In this document: piece by piece, positions 7,077 to 15,152 of the stretch
How the letters are laid out: every line of letters begins with the position of its first letter
How positions within the stretch are numbered: position 1 is the stretch's first letter
Origin: Ruminococcaceae bacterium UBA6857
GTDB taxonomy: Bacteria; Bacillota; Clostridia; Oscillospirales; Acutalibacteraceae
Direction: 5' to 3'
DNA length: 18,956 nucleotides
Assembly: GCA_002451715.1 (NCBI GenBank)
Contig: DKDD01000213.1
Location: 1-18,956 of the forward strand
Notes under the pieces: generated by a model
Databases searched by the model: none
What the model saw: the letters and a program-made list of their open reading frames with translations, nothing else
Told to the model about the DNA's origin: nothing
Program-made: the position numbers and the translations under genes

Positions 7077-8882
7077 GTGTCAATTCCTAAAATTATTCAT
7101 TATTGCTGGGTCGGCGGAAATCCGAAACCGCAATCGGTTTTATATTGCATTGAAAGCTGGAAACGCTGCTGTCCCGACTATGAAATCATAGAGTGGAATG
7201 AGACAAACTATGATTTTTCAAAAAATCAATATATGAAAGATGCTTACGCCGCAAAAAAATGGGGCTTTGTTCCCGATTATGCGCGGCTTGACATTGTTTA
7301 TGAACACGGCGGAATCTATCTTGACACCGATGTTGAAATGATAAAAAGTTTTGACGAGCTTCTTTGTCATAAGAGCTTTTTCGGCTTTGAAGATACAGGG
7401 GAGGGCAGCTATTTTGTTGCCTGCGGACTCGGTTTCGGTGCGGAGAAAAACAATCCGCTGATAAAAAAACTTCGTGATTATTATGAGGGCGTTTCTTTTT
7501 TGAATGCCGACGGTTCTTTGAATCTTACTCCCGCTCCGCGCCACAATACGCCGATTTTCGAAGAATACGGTGTTAAGACGAACAACAAATTTCAACTTGT
7601 TTCGGATAATGCGTTTTATCCTGCGGAATATTTTTGCCCAAAGATTTTTAAAACGGGAAAAACAAAGGTTACCGAAAAAACATTTTCAATTCATCATTTC
7701 ACTGCGTCGTGGCTTGATGAAGCGGTTAAAAAGGAAATTGACCACAACCAAAAAGTCTGTCTTCGCTTTGGCAAAAAATTGGGGCATTTTATTTTGCTTT
7801 TTGAAAGCGTTCTGCAAAAATACGGTCTTTTGCGCGGAATTAAAAAGGGTCTTATAAAGATTTATGAAAAGCTTCTCAAATATTACCCGGTTATTCGCGG
7901 CTTTTTCAGAACCGCTTTCAAAAAAAGAAGAGACGAAACAGGCGTTGTGCTTTTTGACACCGGAAAAGAAAGCAAAAATCTCGGCGACCTTATAATAATG
8001 GAAAATTGCGAAAAGAATCTTGCCGATGTGCTGGATCTTTCGAATGCAGTAAGAATTTCTACCCACGTTGAACCGCAAAATGCGGATATCTGCCGCGGGA
8101 AATATAAAATACTTTGCGGAACAAACATTCTTTCATGCCGAATGATGAATTACGGGCTTTGGAAACTTCCGAAAGATGTTGAAAAATTCGGCAAAGTTAC
8201 ACTTATGGGTGTCGGTTTTGATTCATATAATACAAAGTCGGATCTTTATACAAGGCTTTTGCTTCGGCTTCTTCTTTCAAAAGATACGATTCATTCCGTG
8301 CGCGACAGTTTTTCGGAAAAAGCTTTGCGTTCAATGGGAATCAAAAATGTTTTCAACACCGGTTGCCCGACAATGTGGAAACTTTCAAAGGAACATTGCG
8401 CCGAAATACCGAAAGAGAAAGGCAAAAACGTGGTTTGCACTTTGACCGATTACTGCCGCGACGAAGAAAACGACCGTGCAATGCTTGAAATTCTTCTTGA
8501 AAGCTATGAAAAAGTTTATCTTTGGCTTCAAGGCAGTGAAGATTACAAATATGTTCAAAAGCTCGGCTTTGAAAAACGGGTCGAACTTGTTGAATCCACG
8601 CTCGAAGCATATGACGAAATTTTGAAAAAGAACGACCTTGATTATGTCGGAACGCGGCTTCACGCCGGAATCAGAGCGCTTTGCAAAAAGCACAGAAGCC
8701 TGATTGTTGCAATCGACAACCGCGCGCAGTGTATTGCCGAAGACACAAATCTTCCGATAATTAATCGCAAAGAAATTAAATTATCGCTCAAAAAGAAAAT
8801 TTTTGCTCCGATTGAAACGGATATCATTTTGCCGCGCGAAAATATTTCACGCTGGCTTGGTCAGTTTAAAGGTGAGAGGTAA
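7077..8882 (+). CDS. GT32-type glycosyltransferase fused to a polysaccharide pyruvyltransferase-like domain
   Basis: 601 residues, GTG start with AAAGGTG (7063-7069) 7 nt upstream. Residues 1 to about 225 are a DXD-motif sugar transferase (Gly_transf_sug/GT32): IPKIIHYCWVGG (3-14), ARLDIVYEHGGIYLDTDVE (69-87) with catalytic metal site D83-T-D85. A basic, amphipathic linker (about 235-285) follows. From residue 289 comes a polysaccharide pyruvyltransferase-family domain: GVVLFDTG, NLGDLIIMENC, VRDSFSEKALRSMGI, GCPTMW and DYVGTRLHAGIRA. Such enzymes normally add ketal-linked pyruvate from PEP to a sugar, so one polypeptide may add a sugar and modify it. The frame is continuous across the junction, so it is a true fusion in this sequence. 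Donor and acceptor are unknown, and some members of the second family are not proven pyruvyltransferases. Confidence 0.88.
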   Translation: MSIPKIIHYCWVGGNPKPQSVLYCIESWKRCCPDYEIIEWNETNYDFSKNQYMKDAYAAKKWGFVPDYARLDIVYEHGGIYLDTDVEMIKSFDELLCHKSFFGFEDTGEGSYFVACGLGFGAEKNNPLIKKLRDYYEGVSFLNADGSLNLTPAPRHNTPIFEEYGVKTNNKFQLVSDNAFYPAEYFCPKIFKTGKTKVTEKTFSIHHFTASWLDEAVKKEIDHNQKVCLRFGKKLGHFILLFESVLQKYGLLRGIKKGLIKIYEKLLKYYPVIRGFFRTAFKKRRDETGVVLFDTGKESKNLGDLIIMENCEKNLADVLDLSNAVRISTHVEPQNADICRGKYKILCGTNILSCRMMNYGLWKLPKDVEKFGKVTLMGVGFDSYNTKSDLYTRLLLRLLLSKDTIHSVRDSFSEKALRSMGIKNVFNTGCPTMWKLSKEHCAEIPKEKGKNVVCTLTDYCRDEENDRAMLEILLESYEKVYLWLQGSEDYKYVQKLGFEKRVELVESTLEAYDEILKKNDLDYVGTRLHAGIRALCKKHRSLIVAIDNRAQCIAEDTNLPIINRKEIKLSLKKKIFAPIETDIILPRENISRWLGQFKGER

Positions 8883-8886
8883 CAAA

Positions 8887-10440
8887 ATGCAGGAAAGATC
8901 AAGAACCGAATACTCCGTTTTGAATATTATATCCGGCGTTTGCGGTTTTGCTTTGAACACGGTGCTCGGTTTTGTTTGCCGAATTGTTTTTGTCCGCTGC
9001 CTTTCGGAAGATTACCTTGGTGTTAACGGCCTTTTCACGGATATTCTGACAATGCTTTCTCTTGCGGAACTCGGCGTCGGTAACGCAATTGCTTTTGCGC
9101 TTTATAAACCGCTTGCAAAGGGCGACGAGAAAAAAATCGCCTCGCTTATGAAGCTTTATTCAAAGGCATACCGAACAATCGGAACGGTTATTGCGCTTGT
9201 CGGTCTTGCACTGATGCCGTTTTTGCGTTTCATAGTCAAAGATCCGCCGAATATTAATGAAAGCATCTATCTTTTATATGCAATCAACCTTTTTAATACG
9301 GCAAGCAGTTACTTTTTCAGCTATCGCAGTACACTTCTAATCGCATCTCAGCGCAACTATCTTGTCAGCGGAATCAATTATATCGTCACGATTACGCAAA
9401 GCATTCTTCAAATGATTTTTCTTCTTTGTTTCAAGAATTATCTCGGCTATCTTCTCATTCAGACTGCGGGAATGTTTATATATAACATCATTATTTCGCT
9501 TGTTGCGGTGAAAAAGTTTCCGTATACCAGAAAAAGCAATGCCGCGGAACTTCCGAAAGAGGAGCAGAAAACTCTTTTTTCAAATATCCGCGACCTTATG
9601 ATATACAAAGTATCCGGCCTTTTGGTAAACAGTACCGATAATATTCTTATCACGTTTTTTAAGGGACTTTCAACAACGGGTGTTGCGTCAAACTACACCC
9701 TGCTTGTCAACACATTGAACTCGCTCATCGGCCAAGTCTTCAACGGACTTACCGCAAGCATCGGTAACCACAACGCAAGTGAACCCACCGAAGAGCGATA
9801 CAAAATGTTCAAGTTCCTCAATTTCATGAACTTTTGGGTTTTCGGCTGGGCGGCACTCGGAATTTTATTTTGCTCTTCGGATCTTGTAAAACTATGTTTT
9901 GGCGAAGAATACGTTCTTGAAACGAAAATTCCATTTGTAATGGCGTTGAATTTCTTTTCGGTCGGTATGATGAACGCTGTTTGGACATATAAACACACGC
10001 TCGGAATTTTTCATCATGGGCGGTTTGTTCAGCTTTTCACCGGCATTTTTAATATTGTGTTTTCCGTTTTGCTCGGAACGTATTGGGGCCTTTTCGGAAT
10101 CCTTATTGCAACTTTCTTTTCCCGGCTTTGCACGTCGCTGTGGTATGACCCTTACGCCGTTTTCAAATACGGTTTTCAAAAGCCGCTTTCGGAATATGTC
10201 AAACGGCTTTCGGTATATCTTTTGGTTCTTGCCGTTGCGGCAGGACTTTGCAGATTGTCGTTCGAAATTATCGGAGGCTCGCTTTTTGCGGTAACGCTTT
10301 TGAAAATGGTTTTTTGCAGTGTTATCACAAACCTTGTTTTTTTGCTTGCGTTCTTCAAAACAGCAGAATTTAAAATGCTAAAAGATATCATAAAAAGAAT
10401 TTTAAGCCGTATGAAAAGGAAGACCAAAACTTCAAACTGA
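8887..10440 (+). CDS. Wzx-type polysaccharide flippase (MOP superfamily)
   Basis: 517 residues. I start at ATG 8887, 4 nt after the previous stop and 7 nt after GAGAGG (8874-8879), rather than at the in-frame upstream codon 8803, which lies inside the preceding coding region. The protein is hydrophobic throughout, with roughly 12-14 membrane spans. The N-terminal pattern SRTEYSVLNIISGV, LGFVCRIVFVRCLSEDYLGVNGLF and LAELGVGNAIAFALYKPLA is typical of Firmicute oligosaccharide flippases. It should move the lipid-linked repeat unit made by the upstream transferases to the outer face of the membrane. It is the last gene of the operon before the bidirectional terminator at 10458-10487. No Wzy polymerase follows, so polymerisation must be encoded elsewhere or the product is a short glycan. 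Confidence 0.92.
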   Translation: MQERSRTEYSVLNIISGVCGFALNTVLGFVCRIVFVRCLSEDYLGVNGLFTDILTMLSLAELGVGNAIAFALYKPLAKGDEKKIASLMKLYSKAYRTIGTVIALVGLALMPFLRFIVKDPPNINESIYLLYAINLFNTASSYFFSYRSTLLIASQRNYLVSGINYIVTITQSILQMIFLLCFKNYLGYLLIQTAGMFIYNIIISLVAVKKFPYTRKSNAAELPKEEQKTLFSNIRDLMIYKVSGLLVNSTDNILITFFKGLSTTGVASNYTLLVNTLNSLIGQVFNGLTASIGNHNASEPTEERYKMFKFLNFMNFWVFGWAALGILFCSSDLVKLCFGEEYVLETKIPFVMALNFFSVGMMNAVWTYKHTLGIFHHGRFVQLFTGIFNIVFSVLLGTYWGLFGILIATFFSRLCTSLWYDPYAVFKYGFQKPLSEYVKRLSVYLLVLAVAAGLCRLSFEIIGGSLFAVTLLKMVFCSVITNLVFLLAFFKTAEFKMLKDIIKRILSRMKRKTKTSN

Positions 10441-10457
10441 AAATATATATAACAAAA

Positions 10458-10487
10458 CTGCCGCAGGAGAGACGTCTCTTGCGGCAG
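10458..10487. terminator. Bidirectional terminator between the flippase and PHP genes
   Basis: A 13-bp GC-rich stem (10458-10470 with 10475-10487, one wobble) has the loop GACG. It lies between convergent genes. On the minus strand it is followed by TTTTGTT, a good terminator for the PHP gene; on the plus strand the following T content is weaker but the stem is strong. Confidence 0.8.
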
Positions 10488-10499
10488 CTGTGTTTACTT

Positions 10500-11267
10500 T
10501 CAAAATGCAATTTTTACTCCAAATGTTTCAAGCGTTTGCCTTGCTTTTTCAAGCTTTTCGGTTTCAAAATACGCTTTCGGATCGTGTGCGTCTATTCCGA
10601 TTATGCCCGTTGCACCCATTTCGCCGGCAATGCGCCAAAACTTTGAATGAGGATATCCCTCTTTCATTCCGTCCTCTTTGCAATGTGTGAGACCGAGAAG
10701 GTTATATTCAAGCGGCGTATTCGTTTCAATCGCCTTTTGAATAATTTCGCGCGCGGCTTTTTCGCAATGTTCGTCAAAAGCACCGTAGGTGCGCATGTAG
10801 ATGTCCGGATGGGCAACATAAAAGAACAATCCGCTGTCCATTGCCTCAAGAACTTCGTTTTTATACTGCTCGATTTCCTGCGGCGTTTTTATTCGCCCAT
10901 TATAAATTCCGTGTTCTTCATCAGGCGAAAAATGATGACCGAGAAGAAAATATTCAATTCCGTACTTTTCTCCCATTGCACAAAGCCAAGGGATATACTC
11001 TTTGAAATATTCGCACTCAAGACCAAGGTGAATTTTAATTTTGTCCTTATATTTTTCGCGAAGCAGTGAAACAGAGGAAACATATGATTCAAGTTCGCTC
11101 TCTTTCATTCTCATCGGCGAAACATAGCCGCTTTCGAACGGCCACGGAGTGTGGTCGGAAAAGCCGATTTCCTCAAAACCTGCTTCAATCGCCGCAAGGA
11201 CATATTCTTCATCTTCGCCGACGGCATGGTGACAGCGTGAGGTGTGGGTATGGAAATTATACATCAT
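10500..11267 (-). CDS. PHP-domain phosphatase, HisJ/histidinol-phosphatase-like
   Basis: 255 residues from ATG 11267 (ATG 11264 is equally possible). The longer in-frame start at 11297 lies well inside the SDR gene and lacks a ribosome site. PHP metal motifs are present: HTHT (6-9), H13-H14, FSDHTP (36-41), GLECEY (82-87), LGHHF (109-113), later VAHPD and GIDAHDP. These bind a di- or trinuclear metal centre that hydrolyses phosphate monoesters. The overall pattern is nearest to L-histidinol-phosphate phosphatase, but no other histidine genes are nearby, so the substrate is open; a role of the CpsB tyrosine-phosphatase type seems less likely from the motifs. The start overlaps the SDR stop by 11 nt with no Shine-Dalgarno site, suggesting translational coupling. 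Confidence 0.85.
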   Translation of the reverse strand: MMYNFHTHTSRCHHAVGEDEEYVLAAIEAGFEEIGFSDHTPWPFESGYVSPMRMKESELESYVSSVSLLREKYKDKIKIHLGLECEYFKEYIPWLCAMGEKYGIEYFLLGHHFSPDEEHGIYNGRIKTPQEIEQYKNEVLEAMDSGLFFYVAHPDIYMRTYGAFDEHCEKAAREIIQKAIETNTPLEYNLLGLTHCKEDGMKEGYPHSKFWRIAGEMGATGIIGIDAHDPKAYFETEKLEKARQTLETFGVKIAF

Positions 11268-12105
11268 CGCTGTAGAAAACGTCTTTGAACATTTCAAGGT
11301 GAGCCTTTTTGATAACGCTGCTGCTGACCTTTGAAGTAAGCACGCCGAAGAAACGCGTTCCGTCGTTCATCATTTTTGCGTCAATGCCAAAGACCATGTT
11401 GCCTTTTTTGCGCCAAATTCCGTTGACAATGTCGTTAACCATTTTATCGCAGGAGGTTGAAACCATGTTGAGCATTTTTTCGCTTCTTGCGGATTCGTCG
11501 CCTTTGCTTTGATTGTGGAAAATGTCTGTTTTTGTGAAACCGGGGCAAACAAGACCGACATAAATTCTTCCGCGGTACTCTTCGCGGATAGCTTCGGTCA
11601 TGCTCTTGACCGCGGCCTTACTTGCGGAATAAATTGAAGTTCCGGCAAGGGAGCAAAGCGCAGCAGAGCTTGAAACGTTGACGATTCCGGCACTTTTTGA
11701 TTTAAGAAGAATCGGAATCATAACGTTCATTGAATAAACGTTTGAATAAAAGTTAACCTGCATTGCGCGGTCGATATCTTCGAGTGAATAATGGCCGAAC
11801 TTGTTGAACTTCGGCAAAATTCCGGCATTGTTGATGAGAATATCGGGCTGTATTCCTTTTTCGGTGATATCGTTGGCAAAGTTGCGCCAGCTTTCTTTGT
11901 CTGAAACGTCAAAAAGATAATATGAAAAATATCTTGCCTTATCACCAAGCTCTTCAACAAGGGCATTCATTCTTTTTTCATTTCTTGCAATACCGATAAC
12001 AGTGCAGCCGTGATCGGAGATAAGCTTTTTAACAAGCCCTTTTCCGATTCCGCTCGACGCACCCGAAACGATAACGGTTTTATAATCGAACCAGCAATTA
12101 ACCAT
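11257..12105 (-). CDS. Short-chain dehydrogenase/reductase
   Basis: 282 residues from ATG 12105. Classical SDR features are: cofactor loop SGASSGIG (14-21), acidic DV (66-67), NNAG (92-95), and a catalytic set N118, S146, Y159 and K163 (YSASK). The fold is a Rossmann NAD(P)-dependent oxidoreductase. The CPGF-x-KTD segment after the active site is typical of the family's substrate cap. The C-terminal 50 residues (FGIDAKMMNDGTRFFG onwards) are basic and may touch membrane or lipid. The substrate cannot be predicted. It overlaps the PHP gene by 11 nt and they probably form one unit, possibly with its own promoter at 12189-12217. Confidence 0.88.
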   Translation of the reverse strand: MVNCWFDYKTVIVSGASSGIGKGLVKKLISDHGCTVIGIARNEKRMNALVEELGDKARYFSYYLFDVSDKESWRNFANDITEKGIQPDILINNAGILPKFNKFGHYSLEDIDRAMQVNFYSNVYSMNVMIPILLKSKSAGIVNVSSSAALCSLAGTSIYSASKAAVKSMTEAIREEYRGRIYVGLVCPGFTKTDIFHNQSKGDESARSEKMLNMVSTSCDKMVNDIVNGIWRKKGNMVFGIDAKMMNDGTRFFGVLTSKVSSSVIKKAHLEMFKDVFYSDDV

Positions 12106-12117
12106 TTTTTTCACTCC
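12103..12117 (-). promoter_or_regulatory. Ribosome-binding site that fixes the SDR start
   Basis: On the minus strand GGAG (12117-12114) stands 8 nt before ATG 12105. The alternative GTG at 12114 overlaps this GGAG and so cannot use it. The ATG, three codons further in, is therefore the better start. Confidence 0.7.
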
Positions 12118-12129
12118 ATTCTTTTCTTC

Positions 12130-12143
12130 TCGGCAAATGCCGA
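12130..12143. repeat. Short perfect inverted repeat in the SDR leader
   Basis: TCGGCA-AA-TGCCGA lies 13 bp upstream of the SDR ribosome site and about 45 bp downstream of the candidate -10 box. Position and symmetry would suit a repressor site. The 2-nt spacer makes a stable RNA hairpin unlikely. Confidence 0.4.
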
Positions 12144-12188
12144 ATCAACCCAACAATGTGTTTGGCTTGTAACCATTTTATAAACAAT

Positions 12189-12217
12189 TCTATACGTTTT
12201 TATTCGCCAGTTGTTAA
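12189..12217 (-). promoter_or_regulatory. Candidate promoter for the SDR-PHP pair
   Basis: On the minus strand TTAACA (12217-12212), a 17-bp spacer and TATAGA (12194-12189). Both boxes are one or two bases from consensus. The 161-bp gap between femAB-like and SDR has no clear terminator, so read-through from murE-femAB is also possible. Confidence 0.4.
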
Positions 12218-12266
12218 CTCATTGTTAATAAATCATTCAAATTGTTTAAAGCTGTCGAATCTGGTT

Positions 12267-13589
12267 TTATCTGAATTTTTTAATAAGGCTGATTTTAACT
12301 TTTTTAGCCGTCGGCATAAGTTTTGCATAGGCATAATACTTCATCTTGTTGCCAACAAGAACATATTCACCGATAAATTCATGATAATCGGCCGAAAAGC
12401 TCTTTTTGAAATCATAGATTCCCTTAAAGTTGTCTGCCGGAACAAGCGTTCCGAGCGTTCCGTCTTCTTCAAGAGCCGGAGTTTTAACAATAACATAACC
12501 GAGATCGTGGATATCACAGCCGCGGCTGATACTTTCGCAAAGACGAAGATAGTTGAGATAATGGCTCGAACGGGTGTTGTTTCGAATAACATTTCTTGTT
12601 CCGCCGAAAAGGCAGCTGCCCATTCCGGCATAATATATTGAAAGACCGCCGGCAACACAAATTCGGTTTTCCTTTGTGAACTCTTCGGCTTCTTTGATTC
12701 TTTTTTCAAAGTGCTCGGTCTGCTTGTCAACGCTGTCAATAATTTCGTGAAGCTGTCTTGCCTTCTTTTCGTGTGCACCGTCAAGCTGTGCAAGAGCGTC
12801 CTCTTTCTTTTTGAGTCTGTCTGCCTGAAGTTTTTTGTCAAGCTCCTTGTCGTAATAAACAAGTTTAAGGTCGCTGCATCCGTCAAATTCGCGAAGCAGT
12901 TTTGCGCAGTAATCGCCGTTGCGTTCAACAAAGCTGTCGCGCTCGGAAGTATCATGCATAACGCCCATGAAATCGTCCATAATCGACATGTCGGCGTCAA
13001 CGTCTTTCGATGTAAATGTTTTTGCAACAAGGCCGCGCTGTTCACCGATTCTTATGCTGTATCGAACACCCTTGTCGCACTTTTTGAGAATTGCTTTTGC
13101 TTCAAGAGCGTTGCCGTTTTCGTCTTTGAGCGGAATGAAAAGCTGAACCGGCTGTTTATAGGTGTAATTTTCAATCGACGGGTTGAGCGAATAGCCGAGC
13201 GAAAGGAGCGTTTTGTGAAGTTCATGACCCTTTTCTTTTCTTTCGCCGTTAACGCGAAGGTCAATCGGCGGATCCATAATAAAAGCGGTGATTTTGTGTT
13301 TTGCAACTTCGCCTTTCATAAATTCGGTGAACGCCGAAAGAAGCTCTTTGTTTTCATAATCACAAACGGGACCCGCAGGCGCATACCAAATTTTACCTGC
13401 CGCCGGAAGGTCACGTTCCATAACAAGAACGCAAAGTACGCGATTTTCGCCCTCATAGCCTGAATAATAGGTACACTTCCACGTTGTTTTAACCTTTTCC
13501 CAGCGCGAGCACTGAATATACTGTCCGCCGTGGTTTTCAATATATTCGTCATAGGCTTTCATGTCGGTTTCTTTTTTAAATGTATACAT
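12267..13589 (-). CDS. FemAB/FemX-family peptidoglycan bridge aminoacyltransferase
   Basis: 440 residues, a normal length for FemABX enzymes. These use aminoacyl-tRNA to add an amino acid to the side chain of residue 3 of the peptidoglycan stem peptide, starting or extending the interpeptide bridge. Family features in order: TTWKCTYYSGYEGENRVL near the start, WYAPAGPVCDY (about 68-78), FIMDPP, an ENYTYKQP segment, RNGDYC, then a charged helical arm at 247-304 that acts as the tRNA-interacting coiled coil. The C-terminal GNAT half follows with FGGTRN, NYLRLCESISRGCDIHDLGYV and a final FKKSFSADYHEFIGEYVL. It lies 38 bp downstream of murE on the same strand with a GAAGG ribosome site, so the two form a cell-wall operon. 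The amino acid transferred is unknown. Confidence 0.9.
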   Translation of the reverse strand: MYTFKKETDMKAYDEYIENHGGQYIQCSRWEKVKTTWKCTYYSGYEGENRVLCVLVMERDLPAAGKIWYAPAGPVCDYENKELLSAFTEFMKGEVAKHKITAFIMDPPIDLRVNGERKEKGHELHKTLLSLGYSLNPSIENYTYKQPVQLFIPLKDENGNALEAKAILKKCDKGVRYSIRIGEQRGLVAKTFTSKDVDADMSIMDDFMGVMHDTSERDSFVERNGDYCAKLLREFDGCSDLKLVYYDKELDKKLQADRLKKKEDALAQLDGAHEKKARQLHEIIDSVDKQTEHFEKRIKEAEEFTKENRICVAGGLSIYYAGMGSCLFGGTRNVIRNNTRSSHYLNYLRLCESISRGCDIHDLGYVIVKTPALEEDGTLGTLVPADNFKGIYDFKKSFSADYHEFIGEYVLVGNKMKYYAYAKLMPTAKKVKISLIKKFR

Positions 13590-13627
13590 AAAATTCTACC
13601 TTCTTAATCTATGGTAATAATATATTC

Positions 13628-15085
13628 TTATTTAAGTCCGAGGGCTTCTTCAACAATTGCCCTTTCGGAAAACGGAAGTTTTTCGCCGTTCACTTTCATG
13701 AACTCTTCGTGTCCTTTTCCGGCAAGAATGATGATGTCTCCCTTTTCGGCGATTGAAAGCGCATACAAAATTGCCTTTTTGCGATCGGGAATCACAACAT
13801 ACTTTCCTCCGCTCTCTTTGACATAAGACGCAATTTCGTCACAGATTTTTTTCGGGTCTTCAAAATCCGGGTCGTCCTCGGTAACAATTGTAAGGTCGCA
13901 CATAGCGCCTGAAACAAGACCGAGTTCCTGCCGCCTTATTTCGGTACGTCCGCCGACGGAACCGAAAAGCGCAATGATCCGATTGTGGTCATATGCCATT
14001 GCCGTTTCAACAATGCTTTTGAGGCTGACGCCGTTGTGCGCATAGTCGATAATTACCGAAAAATCTTTTTTTGTGTCAATAACTTCGCCGCGTCCTTTTA
14101 CAAAAACAGCGGAAAGTCCTTTTTTGATTTCCTCTTTTGTTGCGCCGAAACTTTCGCCGATTGCACAAGCGCAAACCGCGTTATAAGCATTTACATCACC
14201 GGGAAGCGAAACAAAGAAACTTTCCTTTTTGTTTTCGTGTTCAAACGAAAAATCAACGCCGAGTTTATTTTGGCGTCTTACGTTTTGAACGGTATCAAGG
14301 TGGTAATCGGCTTTTTCGTCAAAGCCGAACGTCACAACGGGACAGCCGGATTCTTCAATAATTTCTTTTGAAAAAGCGTCGTCAAGATTCACAAATGCTT
14401 TTTTGCAACGGTGAAAAAGCTGCTTTTTCCAAAAAGCGTATTCTTCAAAACTTGCGTGCTCGTTTGTTCCGATATGGTCGGGCGAAAGATTGGTAAAAAC
14501 ACCAACGGCAAATTCGGTGTTGTCAACGCGGTGATGTTTGAGACCGAGTGAGGAAACCTCAATCGACGCGGCCTTGCAGCCGTTGTCCGCCATAATGCGA
14601 AGAAGTTTTTGAAGCTCATAACTTTCCGGCGTTGTGTTAACCGTCGGAAGTACCGTTTCGCCGCATTTTGCGCCGATAGTTCCGATGATTCCGCATTTAA
14701 GTCCGGCCGCTTCAAGAACATATTTGACAATATGGGCAACGGTTGTTTTTCCTTTTGTTCCCGTTATGCCGACAACGGCGATTTCCTTTGACGGGTGGCG
14801 AAAAAAGTTTGCCGAACAAACGGCGAGTGCCGCACGGGTATTTTCGCAGGCAATCACCGCCGCGTCGGACGGAAGTGAAACTTCCTTTTCGCAAAGGAAA
14901 ACACGGCAGCCGTTTTCATACGCGTTTTTTGCAAAAGCATGGCCGTCAAACCGCGCACCCGAAAGGCAAACAAAAAGAGTGTTTGCCCTGCCTTTTCGCG
15001 AATCATAAACAATATCTTCAATTTCGCAAAGCGGGTCAAAGTTTCCGCTCACCGAAACGGTATTCAAAATTTCACCGAGACGCAT
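13628..15085 (-). CDS. murE: MurE-type UDP-MurNAc-tripeptide synthetase
   Basis: 485 residues. An ATP-dependent ligase that adds the third, diamino acid residue to UDP-MurNAc-L-Ala-D-Glu in the cytosol. All three Mur-ligase domains are seen: an N-terminal UMP-binding part with DSRKGRANTLFVCLSG (28-43), the central ATPase with P-loop GTKGKTT (109-115), NTTPES, EVSSLGL, FTNLSPDHIGTNEH and the lysine of YAFWKKQLF that is normally carbamylated, and a C-terminal domain with DYAHNG and FGSVGGRTEIRR. The substrate loop reads D404-D-P-D407 where meso-diaminopimelate enzymes have DNPR, so the third residue may not be meso-DAP. An AAAGGA ribosome site and an extended -10 promoter (15153-15182) precede it. 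femAB-like follows. This could be a paralogue rather than the only MurE of the cell. Confidence 0.9.
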   Translation of the reverse strand: MRLGEILNTVSVSGNFDPLCEIEDIVYDSRKGRANTLFVCLSGARFDGHAFAKNAYENGCRVFLCEKEVSLPSDAAVIACENTRAALAVCSANFFRHPSKEIAVVGITGTKGKTTVAHIVKYVLEAAGLKCGIIGTIGAKCGETVLPTVNTTPESYELQKLLRIMADNGCKAASIEVSSLGLKHHRVDNTEFAVGVFTNLSPDHIGTNEHASFEEYAFWKKQLFHRCKKAFVNLDDAFSKEIIEESGCPVVTFGFDEKADYHLDTVQNVRRQNKLGVDFSFEHENKKESFFVSLPGDVNAYNAVCACAIGESFGATKEEIKKGLSAVFVKGRGEVIDTKKDFSVIIDYAHNGVSLKSIVETAMAYDHNRIIALFGSVGGRTEIRRQELGLVSGAMCDLTIVTEDDPDFEDPKKICDEIASYVKESGGKYVVIPDRKKAILYALSIAEKGDIIILAGKGHEEFMKVNGEKLPFSERAIVEEALGLK

Positions 15086-15118
15086 TGAATCTTCCTTTCA
15101 AAACAAAGATGAAATTTA

Positions 15119-15140
15119 TGCGCAAAAAAAACTTTGCGCA
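15119..15140 (-). repeat. Perfect hairpin at the 5' end of the murE transcript
   Basis: An 8-bp perfect inverted repeat (TGCGCAAA at 15119-15126 against TTTGCGCA at 15133-15140) with a 6-nt A-rich spacer. It lies about 6 nt downstream of the predicted murE transcription start, so it could be an operator or a transcript-stabilising hairpin. No T-run follows it on the minus strand, so a terminator is unlikely. Confidence 0.5.
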
Positions 15141-15152
15141 TTAATCGAAGAT

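Noticed and set aside
8803..8886. N-terminal extension of the flippase
   Set aside because: It overlaps the end of the fusion enzyme in another frame; ATG 8887 has a good ribosome site and gives the normal family start.
11268..11297. Longer start of the PHP phosphatase
   Set aside because: The extra residues do not match the family, which begins just before the HTHT motif, and no ribosome site precedes 11297.
12341..13045. 234-residue minus-strand open frame
   Set aside because: It is another frame inside femAB-like, which has clear family motifs over its whole length.
12711..13463. 250-residue open frame on the plus strand
   Set aside because: It lies entirely antisense to the femAB-like gene, has Phe/Val/Cys-rich low-quality composition and no ribosome site; it is a shadow of the real gene.
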